Assembly: GCA_021807225.1 (NCBI GenBank)
Contig: JAKAPI010000001.1
Location: forward strand, 81,028-145,027
Length of the DNA stretch: 64,000 nt
Direction: 5' to 3'
Origin: an archaeon
GTDB taxonomy: Archaea > Thermoproteota > Nitrososphaeria > Nitrososphaerales > UBA183
Translations under genes and position numbers: made by a program
The notes under the pieces: generated by a model
Databases searched by the model: none
Seen by the model: the letters and a program-made list of their open reading frames with translations, nothing else
Told to the model about the DNA's origin: nothing
Part shown: one piece after another, positions 31,757-41,407 of the stretch
How the letters are laid out: each line of letters starts with the position of its first letter
Numbering within the stretch: position 1 is the first letter of the stretch

Positions 31757-32466
31757 TTTGTGCTATCCCCGTTAGGTTCTGGCATGACCGTAGCAAACCG
31801 TGCAGGCAAGAACCTTCTCACATGTTGGCGCATCTGGCTCTGCTGCTCTTCGATGTCGAGAGTCGCATCGATGACCGCGAAGCCGTCTCTTTTGATCATA
31901 CCGTCGTACTGTTCGACGATCTTCGATTGAAAGATCCTGTAGCTCTCGTACTCGTCGTTACTCAGATTGAGGTCCATCCCTGCCTCATAGTACTTCAGCT
32001 TCGGCCGTCCCTCCAATATCCTGTCCATGGCGACCTCGGGGGGCAACCGGAAGTAGAACGTGGCATCAGGGACCTTCGCGAAAGAATAGATCTTCCTCAC
32101 CCAGGATGGTGTGCATCCCCTGACCACGTCTCTTGCGTAGGCGGTGTAGATGTACCGGTCGGCAAGGACGAAGTAGTCCGCCTCGAGCAGCGGAGAGATG
32201 TTCCTCTCATATCTGTCCGCGAAGTCTGTCGCATGAAGCAGGCTGAACGTCGTCGGGGTGAGCAGCGCCTTCTTCTTCCCCTTCGAAGTAATCTCCTTTA
32301 CCACGTCGGACGAGTTCCACTCGGTGAAGAACACGTTCAGTCCGAGACTCCTCAGCCATTTGTCCAAGAGGTGCAACTGAGTGGATTTACCAGAACCATC
32401 TATCCCTTCGACGACGATGAGCCTGCCGCGGGCCCTTCCAACGGAGTTGCCGGCCGACCTCTTCAT
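31753..32466 (-). CDS. tmk: Thymidylate-kinase-like protein
   Basis: 237 residues from ATG 32466 (MKRSAGNS), chosen because the longer frame from 32499 would overlap ppx by 29 bases. The Walker A motif is intact (EGIDGSGKSTQ), followed by FTEWNSS and the DRYIYTAYARD motif. It would phosphorylate dTMP to dTDP, or a related nucleotide. A paralogue with a defective P-loop follows, overlapping by four bases; ppx precedes it by four bases. The unit ppx-tmk-tmk-like suggests a link to polyphosphate/nucleotide phosphate balance, which is inference. Confidence 0.82.
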   Translation of the reverse strand: MKRSAGNSVGRARGRLIVVEGIDGSGKSTQLHLLDKWLRSLGLNVFFTEWNSSDVVKEITSKGKKKALLTPTTFSLLHATDFADRYERNISPLLEADYFVLADRYIYTAYARDVVRGCTPSWVRKIYSFAKVPDATFYFRLPPEVAMDRILEGRPKLKYYEAGMDLNLSNDEYESYRIFQSKIVEQYDGMIKRDGFAVIDATLDIEEQQSQMRQHVRRFLPARFATVMPEPNGDSTK

Positions 32467-32470
32467 GCCC

Positions 32471-33979
32471 CTATCTGCCCACCCTGACCAGCCCTGCATG
32501 CCTTTCCCTTTCCTTCACTCCCACGAAAATCGTCACGGGTTTCTTGGCGGCCGTCGCTAGGGCTAGCGCGGCCGTCCTCGCCAACTCCAGCGGGAACGGT
32601 CCCTCGCTCCCAATCACGCTGATCCTCAGTCCGTTTGAATACGCGACCCTGAACTGAGCCCTGGACTTATCGAGTATCTCGAGCAGCCTCAGGCATGCTC
32701 CCATCTTCTTCATCACCTTGGCATCGTCGTAGATCATATCGCGATACTGATGGGCGATCCAGTTCGAGGCCCTCGGTTTCCGCGAGCGGACGACAGAGAC
32801 AGCCATCAGAAGCTGGTCCTCGTGACTCATAGGCAGGTCTTCACTCATCAAGATACCAAACACTGCGTTTGCATCGGCTTCGGCCGAATCTGGAGAGCGT
32901 CCTCTTCTCGCCGCCGCAAGGATGATTCTCCGCTGCCGTTCGTCGATGATTCCGTTCCTCATCATGCAGTTGAGAAGCTCCTCGTCATCTCCGAGCCCTG
33001 AGGGACGAGGCTTGGCCAGCAGGCGCTCGATGTCTTCTCTTTGTGCGAGGTCGGAGGGACGGGCGCTTCTTTCAAGGAACTCCACGAGAACCCCGTCTCT
33101 AAGCCCATGCGTGCTTACCGTCATCGACCTGAACCCAAGTCTCTTCATCAACATCTTGACCACCAGCGTCCCGGCCGCCATGGTCTCAGACCTCCCTTCG
33201 CCTATGGCGTCGATCTTGTTCATTTCAGTGACCTTCAGTTTGAAGAATTCCCTGCTCATCTTCTGGACGGATTCCGCGTTTACGGTGTAGTTGTGCACCT
33301 TATCCAAAGGGTAGTTGTTCTCATCAAGATCGTATCGCGCCATCCCCCTTACCGTCCCTCCCGTGCCCACAAGCGTCGTATCCCTGGCCAAACCAAGCTC
33401 GCGTCTCGAAGGCAGCAGCTCCAGCACACGTTCGGCCATTTTTGCCCTGTCCTTGCGGGAGAACTTCCCATCCTTACCAGAGTATAACGAAGTGAGCTTG
33501 AGTGCGCCAAGGGGGAGTGACAGCGTACGCCTGACCCTGGACCTTTCTGCATACGCGACCTCTAAACTTCCACCGCCCAAGTCGAAGTACAAGATGTTAG
33601 AAGCGTCTACGGCCCTGGCAGCGCCGAGGAGGCCGTACAATGCTTCGTCGCTCCCGCTCAGGACCCTCATCTTCATTCCTGTCTCCTTCTCCACTCTCTC
33701 CATGAACTCCCCCCTGTTGGCTGCCTCCCGGACTGGGCTGGTACCGACGAGCAGTACGTGCTTGATCGATTCTAGGGATGCTGTCTCCCTGCAGAGTCTG
33801 AGCGCATCTATCGTACGGGAAATCGGTTCGATTCCCAGATACCCGGTGCTCTCGAGGCCCTCGCCGAGCTTGGCCATGACTCCCAACTGCCCGTATGACT
33901 TCGCCGTCCCATCGGGCTCGACCCTGTACTTGACCATCTTCAGGGAGTTGAACCCGACATCGATGACGGCGACCTTCAT
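32471..33979 (-). CDS. ppx: Exopolyphosphatase / guanosine pentaphosphatase (Ppx/GppA)
   Basis: 502 residues of the ASKHA fold: VAVIDVGFNSLKMV at the N-terminus, LLVGTSPVREAANR, ILYFDLGGGSLEVAY as phosphate-2 loop and LVGTGGTVRGMARYD. A C-terminal HD-like helical domain (from about residue 315) extends the core, as in longer Ppx forms. It hydrolyses terminal phosphates from polyphosphate. It begins 53 bases downstream of the sixA stop and is followed by two kinase-like genes, all on the same strand. Confidence 0.9.
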   Translation of the reverse strand: MKVAVIDVGFNSLKMVKYRVEPDGTAKSYGQLGVMAKLGEGLESTGYLGIEPISRTIDALRLCRETASLESIKHVLLVGTSPVREAANRGEFMERVEKETGMKMRVLSGSDEALYGLLGAARAVDASNILYFDLGGGSLEVAYAERSRVRRTLSLPLGALKLTSLYSGKDGKFSRKDRAKMAERVLELLPSRRELGLARDTTLVGTGGTVRGMARYDLDENNYPLDKVHNYTVNAESVQKMSREFFKLKVTEMNKIDAIGEGRSETMAAGTLVVKMLMKRLGFRSMTVSTHGLRDGVLVEFLERSARPSDLAQREDIERLLAKPRPSGLGDDEELLNCMMRNGIIDERQRRIILAAARRGRSPDSAEADANAVFGILMSEDLPMSHEDQLLMAVSVVRSRKPRASNWIAHQYRDMIYDDAKVMKKMGACLRLLEILDKSRAQFRVAYSNGLRISVIGSEGPFPLELARTAALALATAAKKPVTIFVGVKERERHAGLVRVGR

Positions 33980-34032
33980 CTTCCCACGGTGGCCCCAGCT
34001 GGTTTCTTAATAGTTGAAGCGCACTGGTGCAG

Positions 34033-34539
34033 CTAGGCCAGCCTCTTGAGTTGCTTCGGCGTTAAGAGCCAACGGAGCTCTCCCGACACTTTAGGGGTGA
34101 ACCTCACCACTACCAGCTTTGCCATCCCGCCCTTCCTTAGGACGATTCTCGAGCCCGGAAGCCTTTCGCCTCCCATGCCGACGACCTCTCCAATCGTGGT
34201 CGTAAGGTACGGCTCATGTCCCACGCAAAGGACCGCGGCTGTGGGCCTGAGCTTGCTCAGCCTCTTGAAGAAGGCTGCCTTGCTCCCTTCGGGGCTGAGC
34301 TCGTGCCATTCCTCCACGTCTCCTTTTCTCTTCAGAGCTTTGTTGACGATGGACGCGGTGTCCTTCGCCCTCTTGAGCGGGCTTGACGCGACGACGTCGA
34401 ACACATATTTCTGGCTGGCCAGGGACTTGGCGACCTTCTCGATCTCTTCCTTCCCTGACGCTGTCAGTGCCCGCTCTGAATCCCTCGCCGTAGGTACCCT
34501 AGTTCCCGCCTCGCCGTGCCTGAGGAGATAGAGCTCCAC
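34033..34539 (-). CDS. sixA: Phosphohistidine phosphatase SixA-like (histidine phosphatase superfamily)
   Basis: 168 residues. The RHG catalytic motif LLRHGEAG is at the N-terminus (H8), VVASSPLKRAKDTA supplies a second basic pocket, and the distal catalytic His is in VLCVGHEPYL. SixA-type enzymes remove phosphate from histidine phosphoproteins. It is frequently found with ppx, as here. Confidence 0.88.
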   Translation of the reverse strand: MELYLLRHGEAGTRVPTARDSERALTASGKEEIEKVAKSLASQKYVFDVVASSPLKRAKDTASIVNKALKRKGDVEEWHELSPEGSKAAFFKRLSKLRPTAAVLCVGHEPYLTTTIGEVVGMGGERLPGSRIVLRKGGMAKLVVVRFTPKVSGELRWLLTPKQLKRLA

Positions 34540-34585
34540 CTAACCCACCTCCCTTTCTTCTTCGGTAGTGTAGCACATGAACGTA

Positions 34586-34612
34586 TCTCCTGCCGCTCTG
34601 TATTTCAGGAGA
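34586..34612. repeat. Seven-bp perfect hairpin upstream of sixA
   Basis: TCTCCTG (34586-34592) and CAGGAGA (34606-34612) form an inverted repeat with a 13-base loop in the 128-bp gap between the acyl-CoA synthetase stop and the sixA start. It could be a terminator hairpin or a chance palindrome. Confidence 0.3.
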
Positions 34613-34667
34613 CCCTATGAACGATATATTGACCAACAGGTTCTATATTGGCTGGTCCACTTATGCT

Positions 34668-36782
34668 CTAGCCCAACGCCAAAGCCCTGATATCCACAGC
34701 CACAACCGCATCCATCGTCGCTATCAACGGATTTACCTCAACCTCTTGAAGGGCGGGGTTCTCAGCTATCATCTTTGAAAAGGCCGACACCGTTTTGCAG
34801 AGCCTGCCTATCTGCGCTCGGGGTCCTCCCCTGTAACCTTGGATTACATTCTCAAGTTTTGTCCCCTTCAGGACGAATCTGAACTCCGCAGGAGTGACAG
34901 GGGCTATCGCAAGCGAGACTTCCTTAGAGAGCTCGACGTACGTCCCCCCGAGACCGAGGGCGACCACCGGACCGAAGACCGGGTCTCTCTTCCCACCGAG
35001 GATCAATTCTATCCCTCGGCCAACCATCTCTTGGACCAACACTCCGTCGAAGCGCGCGCCCTTTCTTTCTGCGAGCTTCTTCATCAGTGCGAATGAATTT
35101 CTGGCCTGACCAGGGGCTTCCACCCCTAGAGCCACTCCACCGACGTCCGTCTTGTGGGGCAGGTCCTTTGACAGGAGCTTGCAAGCTACGGGGTAGCTTA
35201 GTAGCTCGAGCAGGCTGAAGTCCTCGGGCGACCGGAGGGTCACAGACCTCGGCTCCGCAAGACCATAATCTTTCAACAGGCCTGCTGCTTCTTGGTGGGT
35301 CAGTTGCCCTGGCTTCCACTTCTTGCGCCGTGGCCTGACGACGGCCGCCCGGTGAGCGTCCCCCTGCCCGGTTATCTCGGAATGGAGCCAGCGTGCGGCC
35401 AGCGCCCGGACCGCCCTCTCAGGTGTGGGGAAGCTAGGGATTACGCTCCGCATGAAGTTCCGCTGGATTTCCATTGCAAGGTCGGCCCGCCCAACCACGC
35501 ACATGCAGACGGGCGTCTCGGTGCCCCGGACCGCGTCAACGAGCTTCTGAGAGACTTCGGGCCCGATGGCAGGGGCCTGGTGGGTCGGGATGACAAGCAG
35601 CATGTCGTATTCTTTGGACGCGGATACCTCTTCGACGACCCCAACGAGTTCGTCAGTACTGGCGGTTGCGGTCACATCGAAGGGGTTGACCAGAGAAGCG
35701 TTGGGGACGAAACCCGAACCCCTGAACCTCGAACGGAGTTTCGCAACGACGCGAGGGTTCGGCGGTACGACGGCCAATCCAGCATCTTGGGCTTCGTCCG
35801 ATGCGAGCGCTCCTACTCCGCCGGCGTTCGTGATGACTGCGAGCTTGTTGCCGTGGGGCCTGGGCAGCATCGAGAGCGCGATGGCGAAGTCGACCAATTC
35901 CTGGAAGCCCCTCGCCTCGATGACCCCTGCCTGTCTGAGCGCCGTCCGGTAGACGTCGTAGTCGCCAACCATGGACGCTGTATGTGTCAGAGCGGCTCTC
36001 GCACCGCTGCCTGTCCTGCCGACTTTTAGGGCGACGACAGGTTTGGTCCTCGAAACGCGCCGCGCCACCTCCATGAACTTCCTGCCATCGCGCACGCCCT
36101 CGACATACATGGCGATCGCTTTCGTCTCCGGGTCATCCGCGAAGTACTCCAGCACATCTTCTGCCGAGACGTCGACCTGGTTGCCCGTGCCTACCAGGGC
36201 TCTGATGCCAACTTCGTTGGCGGCGAGCTCCTCCACTACGGCCTGGCCGAGGTGACCGCTCTGAGTGATGACCACTATGTTCCCTTTCAGTGGTCGCAGA
36301 AGGGAGGGGACCTCCCTTCCGTCAAGGAGCTGCTTCGTGGAACGCAGAAAGAGGGAGTCTACTCCGGACTTCATGTCAACGACGCCTATCGTGTTGGGAC
36401 CGATGATCCTCATCCCGCTTTCCTCCGAGATGCCTGCGATCCTCTCCTCCACATCTTTCTTCCCTGTCTCGGCATAGCCACTGGTGACGATGATGGCCGC
36501 CTTGACCCCGGCGTCAGCCGCATCTGTGATCAGAGCTTCTGTCTGCGACTCTGGGACGGCGACTATCAGCAGATCTGGGACAGCGGGCAGAGAGCCTATC
36601 GATGGGTATGCGTCATTGCCTCTGATGGACGCGTGCGCAGGGTTCAGAGCGTACACCGTGGCCCTGAGCAACCCCTTCTTCCTGTTGGCCTCGAGGTTCT
36701 CGAATATTATCGACCCGAGCTTGTCTGGGTCGGTGGAGACCCCTGCGACTGCGACGCTCTTCGGCTCGAAGAAGCTCTTCAT
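34668..36782 (-). CDS. Acyl-CoA synthetase, ADP-forming (fused alpha-beta)
   Basis: 704 residues from ATG 36782 (MKSFFEPKSVAVAGVS), the family's usual N-terminus; an upstream frame adds 18 residues. Order: CoA-binding domain with GVSTDPDKLGS, succinyl-CoA-synthetase-like ligase domains with ITQSGHLGQAV and ALTHTASMVGD (the His of the SHTG-like motif is the proposed phosphorylation site), then an ATP-grasp domain with YPVACKLLSKDLPHKTDVGG and GVLVQEMV. It interconverts acyl-CoA and acid with ATP synthesis or use. In Thaumarchaeota such enzymes serve the 3-hydroxypropionate/4-hydroxybutyrate cycle; the substrate here is unknown. Confidence 0.9.
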   Translation of the reverse strand: MKSFFEPKSVAVAGVSTDPDKLGSIIFENLEANRKKGLLRATVYALNPAHASIRGNDAYPSIGSLPAVPDLLIVAVPESQTEALITDAADAGVKAAIIVTSGYAETGKKDVEERIAGISEESGMRIIGPNTIGVVDMKSGVDSLFLRSTKQLLDGREVPSLLRPLKGNIVVITQSGHLGQAVVEELAANEVGIRALVGTGNQVDVSAEDVLEYFADDPETKAIAMYVEGVRDGRKFMEVARRVSRTKPVVALKVGRTGSGARAALTHTASMVGDYDVYRTALRQAGVIEARGFQELVDFAIALSMLPRPHGNKLAVITNAGGVGALASDEAQDAGLAVVPPNPRVVAKLRSRFRGSGFVPNASLVNPFDVTATASTDELVGVVEEVSASKEYDMLLVIPTHQAPAIGPEVSQKLVDAVRGTETPVCMCVVGRADLAMEIQRNFMRSVIPSFPTPERAVRALAARWLHSEITGQGDAHRAAVVRPRRKKWKPGQLTHQEAAGLLKDYGLAEPRSVTLRSPEDFSLLELLSYPVACKLLSKDLPHKTDVGGVALGVEAPGQARNSFALMKKLAERKGARFDGVLVQEMVGRGIELILGGKRDPVFGPVVALGLGGTYVELSKEVSLAIAPVTPAEFRFVLKGTKLENVIQGYRGGPRAQIGRLCKTVSAFSKMIAENPALQEVEVNPLIATMDAVVAVDIRALALG

Positions 36783-36909
36783 CGATAAATGCCCGGTCAA
36801 CCCGTCCCGTGGGTGTTGGCGATGACACAAAAGCATGCGGTCCGCGGCGCCGTGCCAAAGACAACGACGTTTGCCAGCGATAGCAGACGCGGCGCAGGAT
36901 CTGTGCGGA

Positions 36910-37569
36910 CTACGCTCCGACTGACTTTACGAACGCCCTTACTACGTCTGGGACTTCGATCCGACTCGCAAACTCTCTGACGTTTGCGACAGGGGGACAG
37001 CCTTCAGGCGGGATGCAGAGCCTGTTCAGCCTTCCCAGATCAGAGTCGATGAGCAGCGTGCCGTGGACAAGCCGGTACCTGGGGGTGGACCTCGCGGCCA
37101 TGCCTGAGACCTTGCGCCCTTGGACGTCGATTCGGTTCGGCGGGGCAAACTGGGCGGTGACCCCCAGCTCACCCAGTGCACGGATAACGTGCCTAGACGC
37201 CTCCTCGAACATCTGGGTCGGAGAAAGCAGCCTCCCGGAGTTCTTCAGGAAAAAACTCCAGTTCAGATTCCCTTCGTCGTGGTAAACCACGCCTCCCCCT
37301 GTCTTCCTTTCGATTACCTTCACCCCCCATCTACGCGCCAGCCGCTCGTCATACCAGCCATACCTAGGGCTCTTCGCTTTCCCCCTCACTAGACACTCTG
37401 TGTCAATCCATAGACGGACGAGTTCCTGGTCAACCCTCTCCGCAAGTCCGAAGAGTTCGTCTTCCCGTGCGAGGTTCTTGACAGGGTTGCGGCCGCGGCT
37501 GACAACGGTTCGAAGTTTGCCCACGCCAGAGTCCCTGTCACGCTTCCAGCATGTTTCCAGATAAAACAT
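36910..37569 (-). CDS. Lipoate-protein ligase A / BPL-LplA family protein
   Basis: 219 residues. The lipoyl-AMP binding signature ERKTGGGVVYHDEGNLNWSF and the lysine motif GRKVSGMAAR are both present. The family attaches lipoate or octanoate to E2 and GcvH lysine residues. No separate C-terminal accessory domain is encoded adjacent. Neighbours (acyl-CoA synthetase on the same strand, the ABC operon divergent) give no further clue. Confidence 0.85.
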   Translation of the reverse strand: MFYLETCWKRDRDSGVGKLRTVVSRGRNPVKNLAREDELFGLAERVDQELVRLWIDTECLVRGKAKSPRYGWYDERLARRWGVKVIERKTGGGVVYHDEGNLNWSFFLKNSGRLLSPTQMFEEASRHVIRALGELGVTAQFAPPNRIDVQGRKVSGMAARSTPRYRLVHGTLLIDSDLGRLNRLCIPPEGCPPVANVREFASRIEVPDVVRAFVKSVGA

Positions 37570-37641
37570 TGCAAGACTGCGAACTCTTCTCGCCGAGGTC
37601 GCATACCCTTATATCGCCCCACATTCCCTTACCTGTTAGGC

Positions 37642-39504
37642 TTGCAGCACGTCCTGCGAACCGCCGGCGTCATGTTCCTCCTCGTGGTGTCAGGAATAAT
37701 GGGTACGGTCGCGTTCACCGCGAACGCGCAATCTACAACGGGCGCGCCTTCTTGCCCCGCCAACGAGATTTTCAGGTGGGTCCTCCCCGGAACGCCTACG
37801 AGCCTTAACCCGCTGACTTTTGTCACAGGGACGGCTTACAACTGGGAGTTCGAGTATCCGGGAGGAAACGAGTACCTCTGGAACGGGAGCACCGTCAGCT
37901 ATCTCTTCAGCGTGGCGACACACAATCCAACCTACACTTCGTGGAACCTCACAATCACGCCTGGGTTGACGTGGTCGAACGGTGTTCCGGTCAGCACCTC
38001 CGACATCTTGACGTCCGAGGGCCCGACCTTCGCATTCAACCAGACCTACAACTACGAAGGCCTTTTGCAAGAAGTGACGAGTGAGAAGGCGCTCAACTCG
38101 AGCACGGTCCAGTTCAACCTGAACACGCCTGACGCCTACCTGCTGAACCAGTTCGCGCTTGACGGCGCCGGCGGGACACCGATCCTGCCTGCCAGTTTGA
38201 TCAATCAGTATGGGGCTGCGACCCCTAACTTGGGCACCGACATTTCGATGGGGCCGTTCTATGTCTACAACTACACCGCCGGTAGCACTCAGATGGTGAT
38301 GTACCGCAATCCATACTGGGGCAAAGTGTTCCCGAACCCACAGATCTGCGAAATCCAGGTGAGCTTCGTCGATACGCTGTCTTTGACCACGGAGAGACTT
38401 GAAGCAGGGACGGCGGACCTCGGACCCATCGACCCATCTACAGCAGCGGCCTTGGTTGCCAGCCACCCATACCTCCATGTCCTCGATGAGAAGGCTGTGG
38501 GAGCGGCCAGTCTCGAGTACAACGACTCCATCGCCCCCTACAACAGCCTTGCATTCAGACAGGCGATAGTCGAAGCGATAAACCAGACCGCGTATATCCA
38601 GTCTGCGTTCTCGGGCTACGCACAGACCGCGTACAACGCAGAGACTTCGACTCCTTCCAGCGCTGGAATTTTCTTCAATCCACATCTTCCGGTGTACAAC
38701 TTCAGCACCACAAAGGCGCTCCAGCTCCTCGCGACCGACGGGATAACCAAGGGATCGGACGGATACCTGCACTATGCGAACGGTACCGCAGTGACTCTAA
38801 ACCTCTGGACCGACACTGACAACACAGAGGACACGGCGGGGGCAGCGGTGGTCCAGACCGACCTTCAGAACCTGGGCTTCCATGTCACCCTGACCACGAC
38901 TTCCCAGGCCAACATAGCGGGCGACTATTCGGCGAACACGAACGGAATCAGAAGCGGAATAATCCTGTTCTCAGGCTATGTGCTGAACCCACCGAACGCC
39001 TTGGTGGACGGACTGCCTGGTTGCGACGTAGAGTTCCTCCCGCCAGTCTGCAGCCACGTGTGGTTCAACGACCCCGCGGTCCAGGCCCAATACATGTCGA
39101 ACCTGACCGGGGTGCTCAGCACCGCCAACCCGACCCAGGAGGCTACCTACCTCTGGAACATCCAGTCGATGGAAGCGACCAACCTTCCAGCGATAATTCT
39201 CGCCTACCCAGACTTCCTCTGGGGATACAGCACTCAGAACTGGACCAACTGGCCCAACCCGACAACCGGCCACATGGATGAGGGCCTTGCTGAGGTGCCC
39301 AACATGACCGCATGGGAGTCTCTCACCCCGGTGCAGACGATTCCGACCACCACGACCACCGGAGCGGCAAGCAGCTCGACGGCCAGCGGCGTGCCCGAGT
39401 TCCCATTCCAGGCCGCGATAACCGGGATATTCGCTCTCCTCGTCGTATCGGCGTACATAGTGGCTAGAAGATTCTCGGTTCGTCCCCCAACTCTGCCCCG
39501 GTAG
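37642..39504 (+). CDS. ABC transporter substrate-binding protein, family 5 (peptide/sugar)
   Basis: 620 residues from TTG 37642. A signal peptide (about 1-30, ending near TANAQS) precedes a large SBP_bac_5 domain with Asn-rich glycosylation-type sequons (NGS, NLT, NTT). The C-terminus has a Thr/Ser-rich linker, VPEFPFQ and one membrane helix followed by ARRF, so the protein is tethered at both processing ends to the outer face of the membrane. VPEFP before a terminal TM is common in archaeal surface proteins. It is the first gene of a complete dipeptide/oligopeptide-type ABC operon. Confidence 0.9.
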   Translation: MQHVLRTAGVMFLLVVSGIMGTVAFTANAQSTTGAPSCPANEIFRWVLPGTPTSLNPLTFVTGTAYNWEFEYPGGNEYLWNGSTVSYLFSVATHNPTYTSWNLTITPGLTWSNGVPVSTSDILTSEGPTFAFNQTYNYEGLLQEVTSEKALNSSTVQFNLNTPDAYLLNQFALDGAGGTPILPASLINQYGAATPNLGTDISMGPFYVYNYTAGSTQMVMYRNPYWGKVFPNPQICEIQVSFVDTLSLTTERLEAGTADLGPIDPSTAAALVASHPYLHVLDEKAVGAASLEYNDSIAPYNSLAFRQAIVEAINQTAYIQSAFSGYAQTAYNAETSTPSSAGIFFNPHLPVYNFSTTKALQLLATDGITKGSDGYLHYANGTAVTLNLWTDTDNTEDTAGAAVVQTDLQNLGFHVTLTTTSQANIAGDYSANTNGIRSGIILFSGYVLNPPNALVDGLPGCDVEFLPPVCSHVWFNDPAVQAQYMSNLTGVLSTANPTQEATYLWNIQSMEATNLPAIILAYPDFLWGYSTQNWTNWPNPTTGHMDEGLAEVPNMTAWESLTPVQTIPTTTTTGAASSSTASGVPEFPFQAAITGIFALLVVSAYIVARRFSVRPPTLPR

Positions 39505-39580
39505 CACCGTGGTGGCTGGGGAGACGTTCGAACAAGGCCTTACAGGGAGCGAATCTCTCACATAGAGTTGGTCAGAGTCC

Positions 39581-40555
39581 ATGAGGTTCATTTTTAGACA
39601 GATTCTGAAGTCCATCATAGCCTTCTTCGTAGTCATCAACCTCATCTTCTTCCTGCCTAGGCTGGTCCCTGGAAACGCAGCCGACGTCCTGGCGGTCGGC
39701 TACAGCGGGGTCCCTCAGGAAGTGGTGAAGTCGATCATCGCGAGGCTGGGCCTAGGCAAGCCCCTCTGGGTGCAGTACAGCCTGTACATGCAGGGGATCT
39801 TCACGCAGTGGCCCCCATACTTCGGGGTCTCCTCCACTTTCTTCCCTTACACCGCGACCTACCTGGTCTGGATAAGACTCCCCTTCACTCTCGCGCTCAT
39901 GGCCGCCGCATTCCTGCTCTCTACCATCGTCAGCTATGTCCTCGCCATGTTCAGCGCCGTCAGGAGGGGAGGCAAGTTCGAGTTCGGGAGCATGTATCTC
40001 TCCATCATCTTCTGGGCGCTTCCTCCATTCTGGATGGGCATACTTCTGATCTGGCTGTTTGGGGTGATACTGAACTGGCTCCCGGTAGGAGGCACTTCTG
40101 CCTTCACCTCGACTTCGGCCCTCGCCTACTACCAGTCTGTAGGAATACATCTGTTGCTGCCGGTCATCACCCTGGCCGCGGCCACCTTCGGGTTCCAGTA
40201 TCTGGTCCTGAGAGGCACCTACCAGGAAGTGTTGAAGAGCGACTTCATCCTCGCCGCCAAAGCAAGGGGCCTCCGCGACCGCCTCATCGCGACAGGCTAC
40301 GTCATGAGGAACTCGATGCTCCCGCTCATCTCTCTCCTCGGATACACGGTCTCCTTCATGCTGAGCACCGCCGTGTTCGTCGAGTTCGTGTTCGGTTACA
40401 ACGGGATCGGGGACCTGCTCGTAGACGGGATACTCCAGAGGGACTACTCGATTCTCGAAGCTGGCTTCTTCTACGTCGCCGTCCTCGTCATCATCTTCTC
40501 CGTCATAGGGGACATCCTATTGGTGCGGCTCGACCCGAGGTTGAAGGTGTCGTAG
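39581..40555 (+). CDS. ABC transporter permease, DppB type
   Basis: 324 residues with about six membrane helices. The N-terminus MRFIFRQILKSIIAFFVVINLIFFLP and the BPD_transp_1 EAA loop (AAKARGLRDRLIATGYVMRN) are typical of DppB/OppB. It forms half of the translocation channel together with the DppC-like protein whose ATG follows the stop directly. Confidence 0.92.
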   Translation: MRFIFRQILKSIIAFFVVINLIFFLPRLVPGNAADVLAVGYSGVPQEVVKSIIARLGLGKPLWVQYSLYMQGIFTQWPPYFGVSSTFFPYTATYLVWIRLPFTLALMAAAFLLSTIVSYVLAMFSAVRRGGKFEFGSMYLSIIFWALPPFWMGILLIWLFGVILNWLPVGGTSAFTSTSALAYYQSVGIHLLLPVITLAAATFGFQYLVLRGTYQEVLKSDFILAAKARGLRDRLIATGYVMRNSMLPLISLLGYTVSFMLSTAVFVEFVFGYNGIGDLLVDGILQRDYSILEAGFFYVAVLVIIFSVIGDILLVRLDPRLKVS

Positions 40556-41407
40556 ATGGCCCTGGTAACGCCAGTTCGGGAGTCGGCATGGAGGACGTTT
40601 CTGCGGCGGAAGGCGGCGAAGGCCGGCATCATCATAATCGGCGCCATCCTGCTCCTCGTCATCATCGGGCCGTTCGTAGTCCCCTACGGGCCGTATCAGT
40701 CCAACTTCAGCCTCGTCAACTCTCCCCCCAGCCTCGCCCATCCTCTGGGCACCGAGTATCAAGGGCGTGACATCCTCAGTCAGCTAGTCTGGGGGGCACA
40801 GAGCTCTCTCCTGGTGGGGGTCGGAGGCGCGCTTGGAGCGGTGCTCATCGGCGCGCTGATCGGCATGTTCGCAGGTTACTTCAGGAGGCTCGAGGGCCTC
40901 CTCACAGGCTTCACGGACATCATAATGATCTTCCCCGCCGTCCCGCTCATCGTGCTGCTGGGGACTCTCCGCCCCGTGAACACCACATATCTGATCGTGA
41001 TCCTCAGCGTAGTCCTCTGGCCGCCTGTCGCGCGCTCCATCAGGTCGCAGGTCCTATCGGTCAAGTCGTTGCCCTACGTCGAGGTCGCCAAGATGAGCGG
41101 GATGAGGGACATCGAGATCGTCTACAAGGTGATCTTCCCCGCCGTGGCGGCCATAATCTTCGCATACTTCGTCCTGACCGTGGCGGCATGCGTCGTCCTC
41201 GTCACGGGGCTGGAGTTCCTCGGTGTGGGAAACCCTGACATCGTGAGTTGGGGGAGCATGATCTACTGGGCCCAGCAGTTCGGCTTCTACTCCGGTGCCT
41301 GGTGGTGGATATTGGCGCCGGGCGCGGTCATAACGCTGTTCACGGTGGGGCTCGCGATGATAGGATATTCCGTGGAAGAGGTCATGAATCCGAGGCTGAG
41401 GGTATGA
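40556..41407 (+). CDS. ABC transporter permease, DppC type
   Basis: 283 residues, about six membrane helices, and the OppC_N-like cytoplasmic N-terminus (SAWRTFLRRKAAKAG). HPLGTEYQGRDILSQLVWGAQ and the EAA loop (VEVAKMSGMRDIEIVYKVIFP) are hallmarks. It begins directly after the DppB stop and overlaps the DppD-like ATPase by four bases. Confidence 0.92.
   Translation: MALVTPVRESAWRTFLRRKAAKAGIIIIGAILLLVIIGPFVVPYGPYQSNFSLVNSPPSLAHPLGTEYQGRDILSQLVWGAQSSLLVGVGGALGAVLIGALIGMFAGYFRRLEGLLTGFTDIIMIFPAVPLIVLLGTLRPVNTTYLIVILSVVLWPPVARSIRSQVLSVKSLPYVEVAKMSGMRDIEIVYKVIFPAVAAIIFAYFVLTVAACVVLVTGLEFLGVGNPDIVSWGSMIYWAQQFGFYSGAWWWILAPGAVITLFTVGLAMIGYSVEEVMNPRLRV

Noticed and set aside
31043..32466. The two kinase-like genes considered as polyphosphate kinase 2
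   Set aside because: Walker A and DRY motifs are of thymidylate-kinase type; the PPK2-specific motifs are not seen.
37690..38772. A 360-codon antisense frame inside the ABC binding-protein gene
   Set aside because: Antisense to a clearly coding gene with signal peptide and family motifs; Arg/Val-rich shadow composition.
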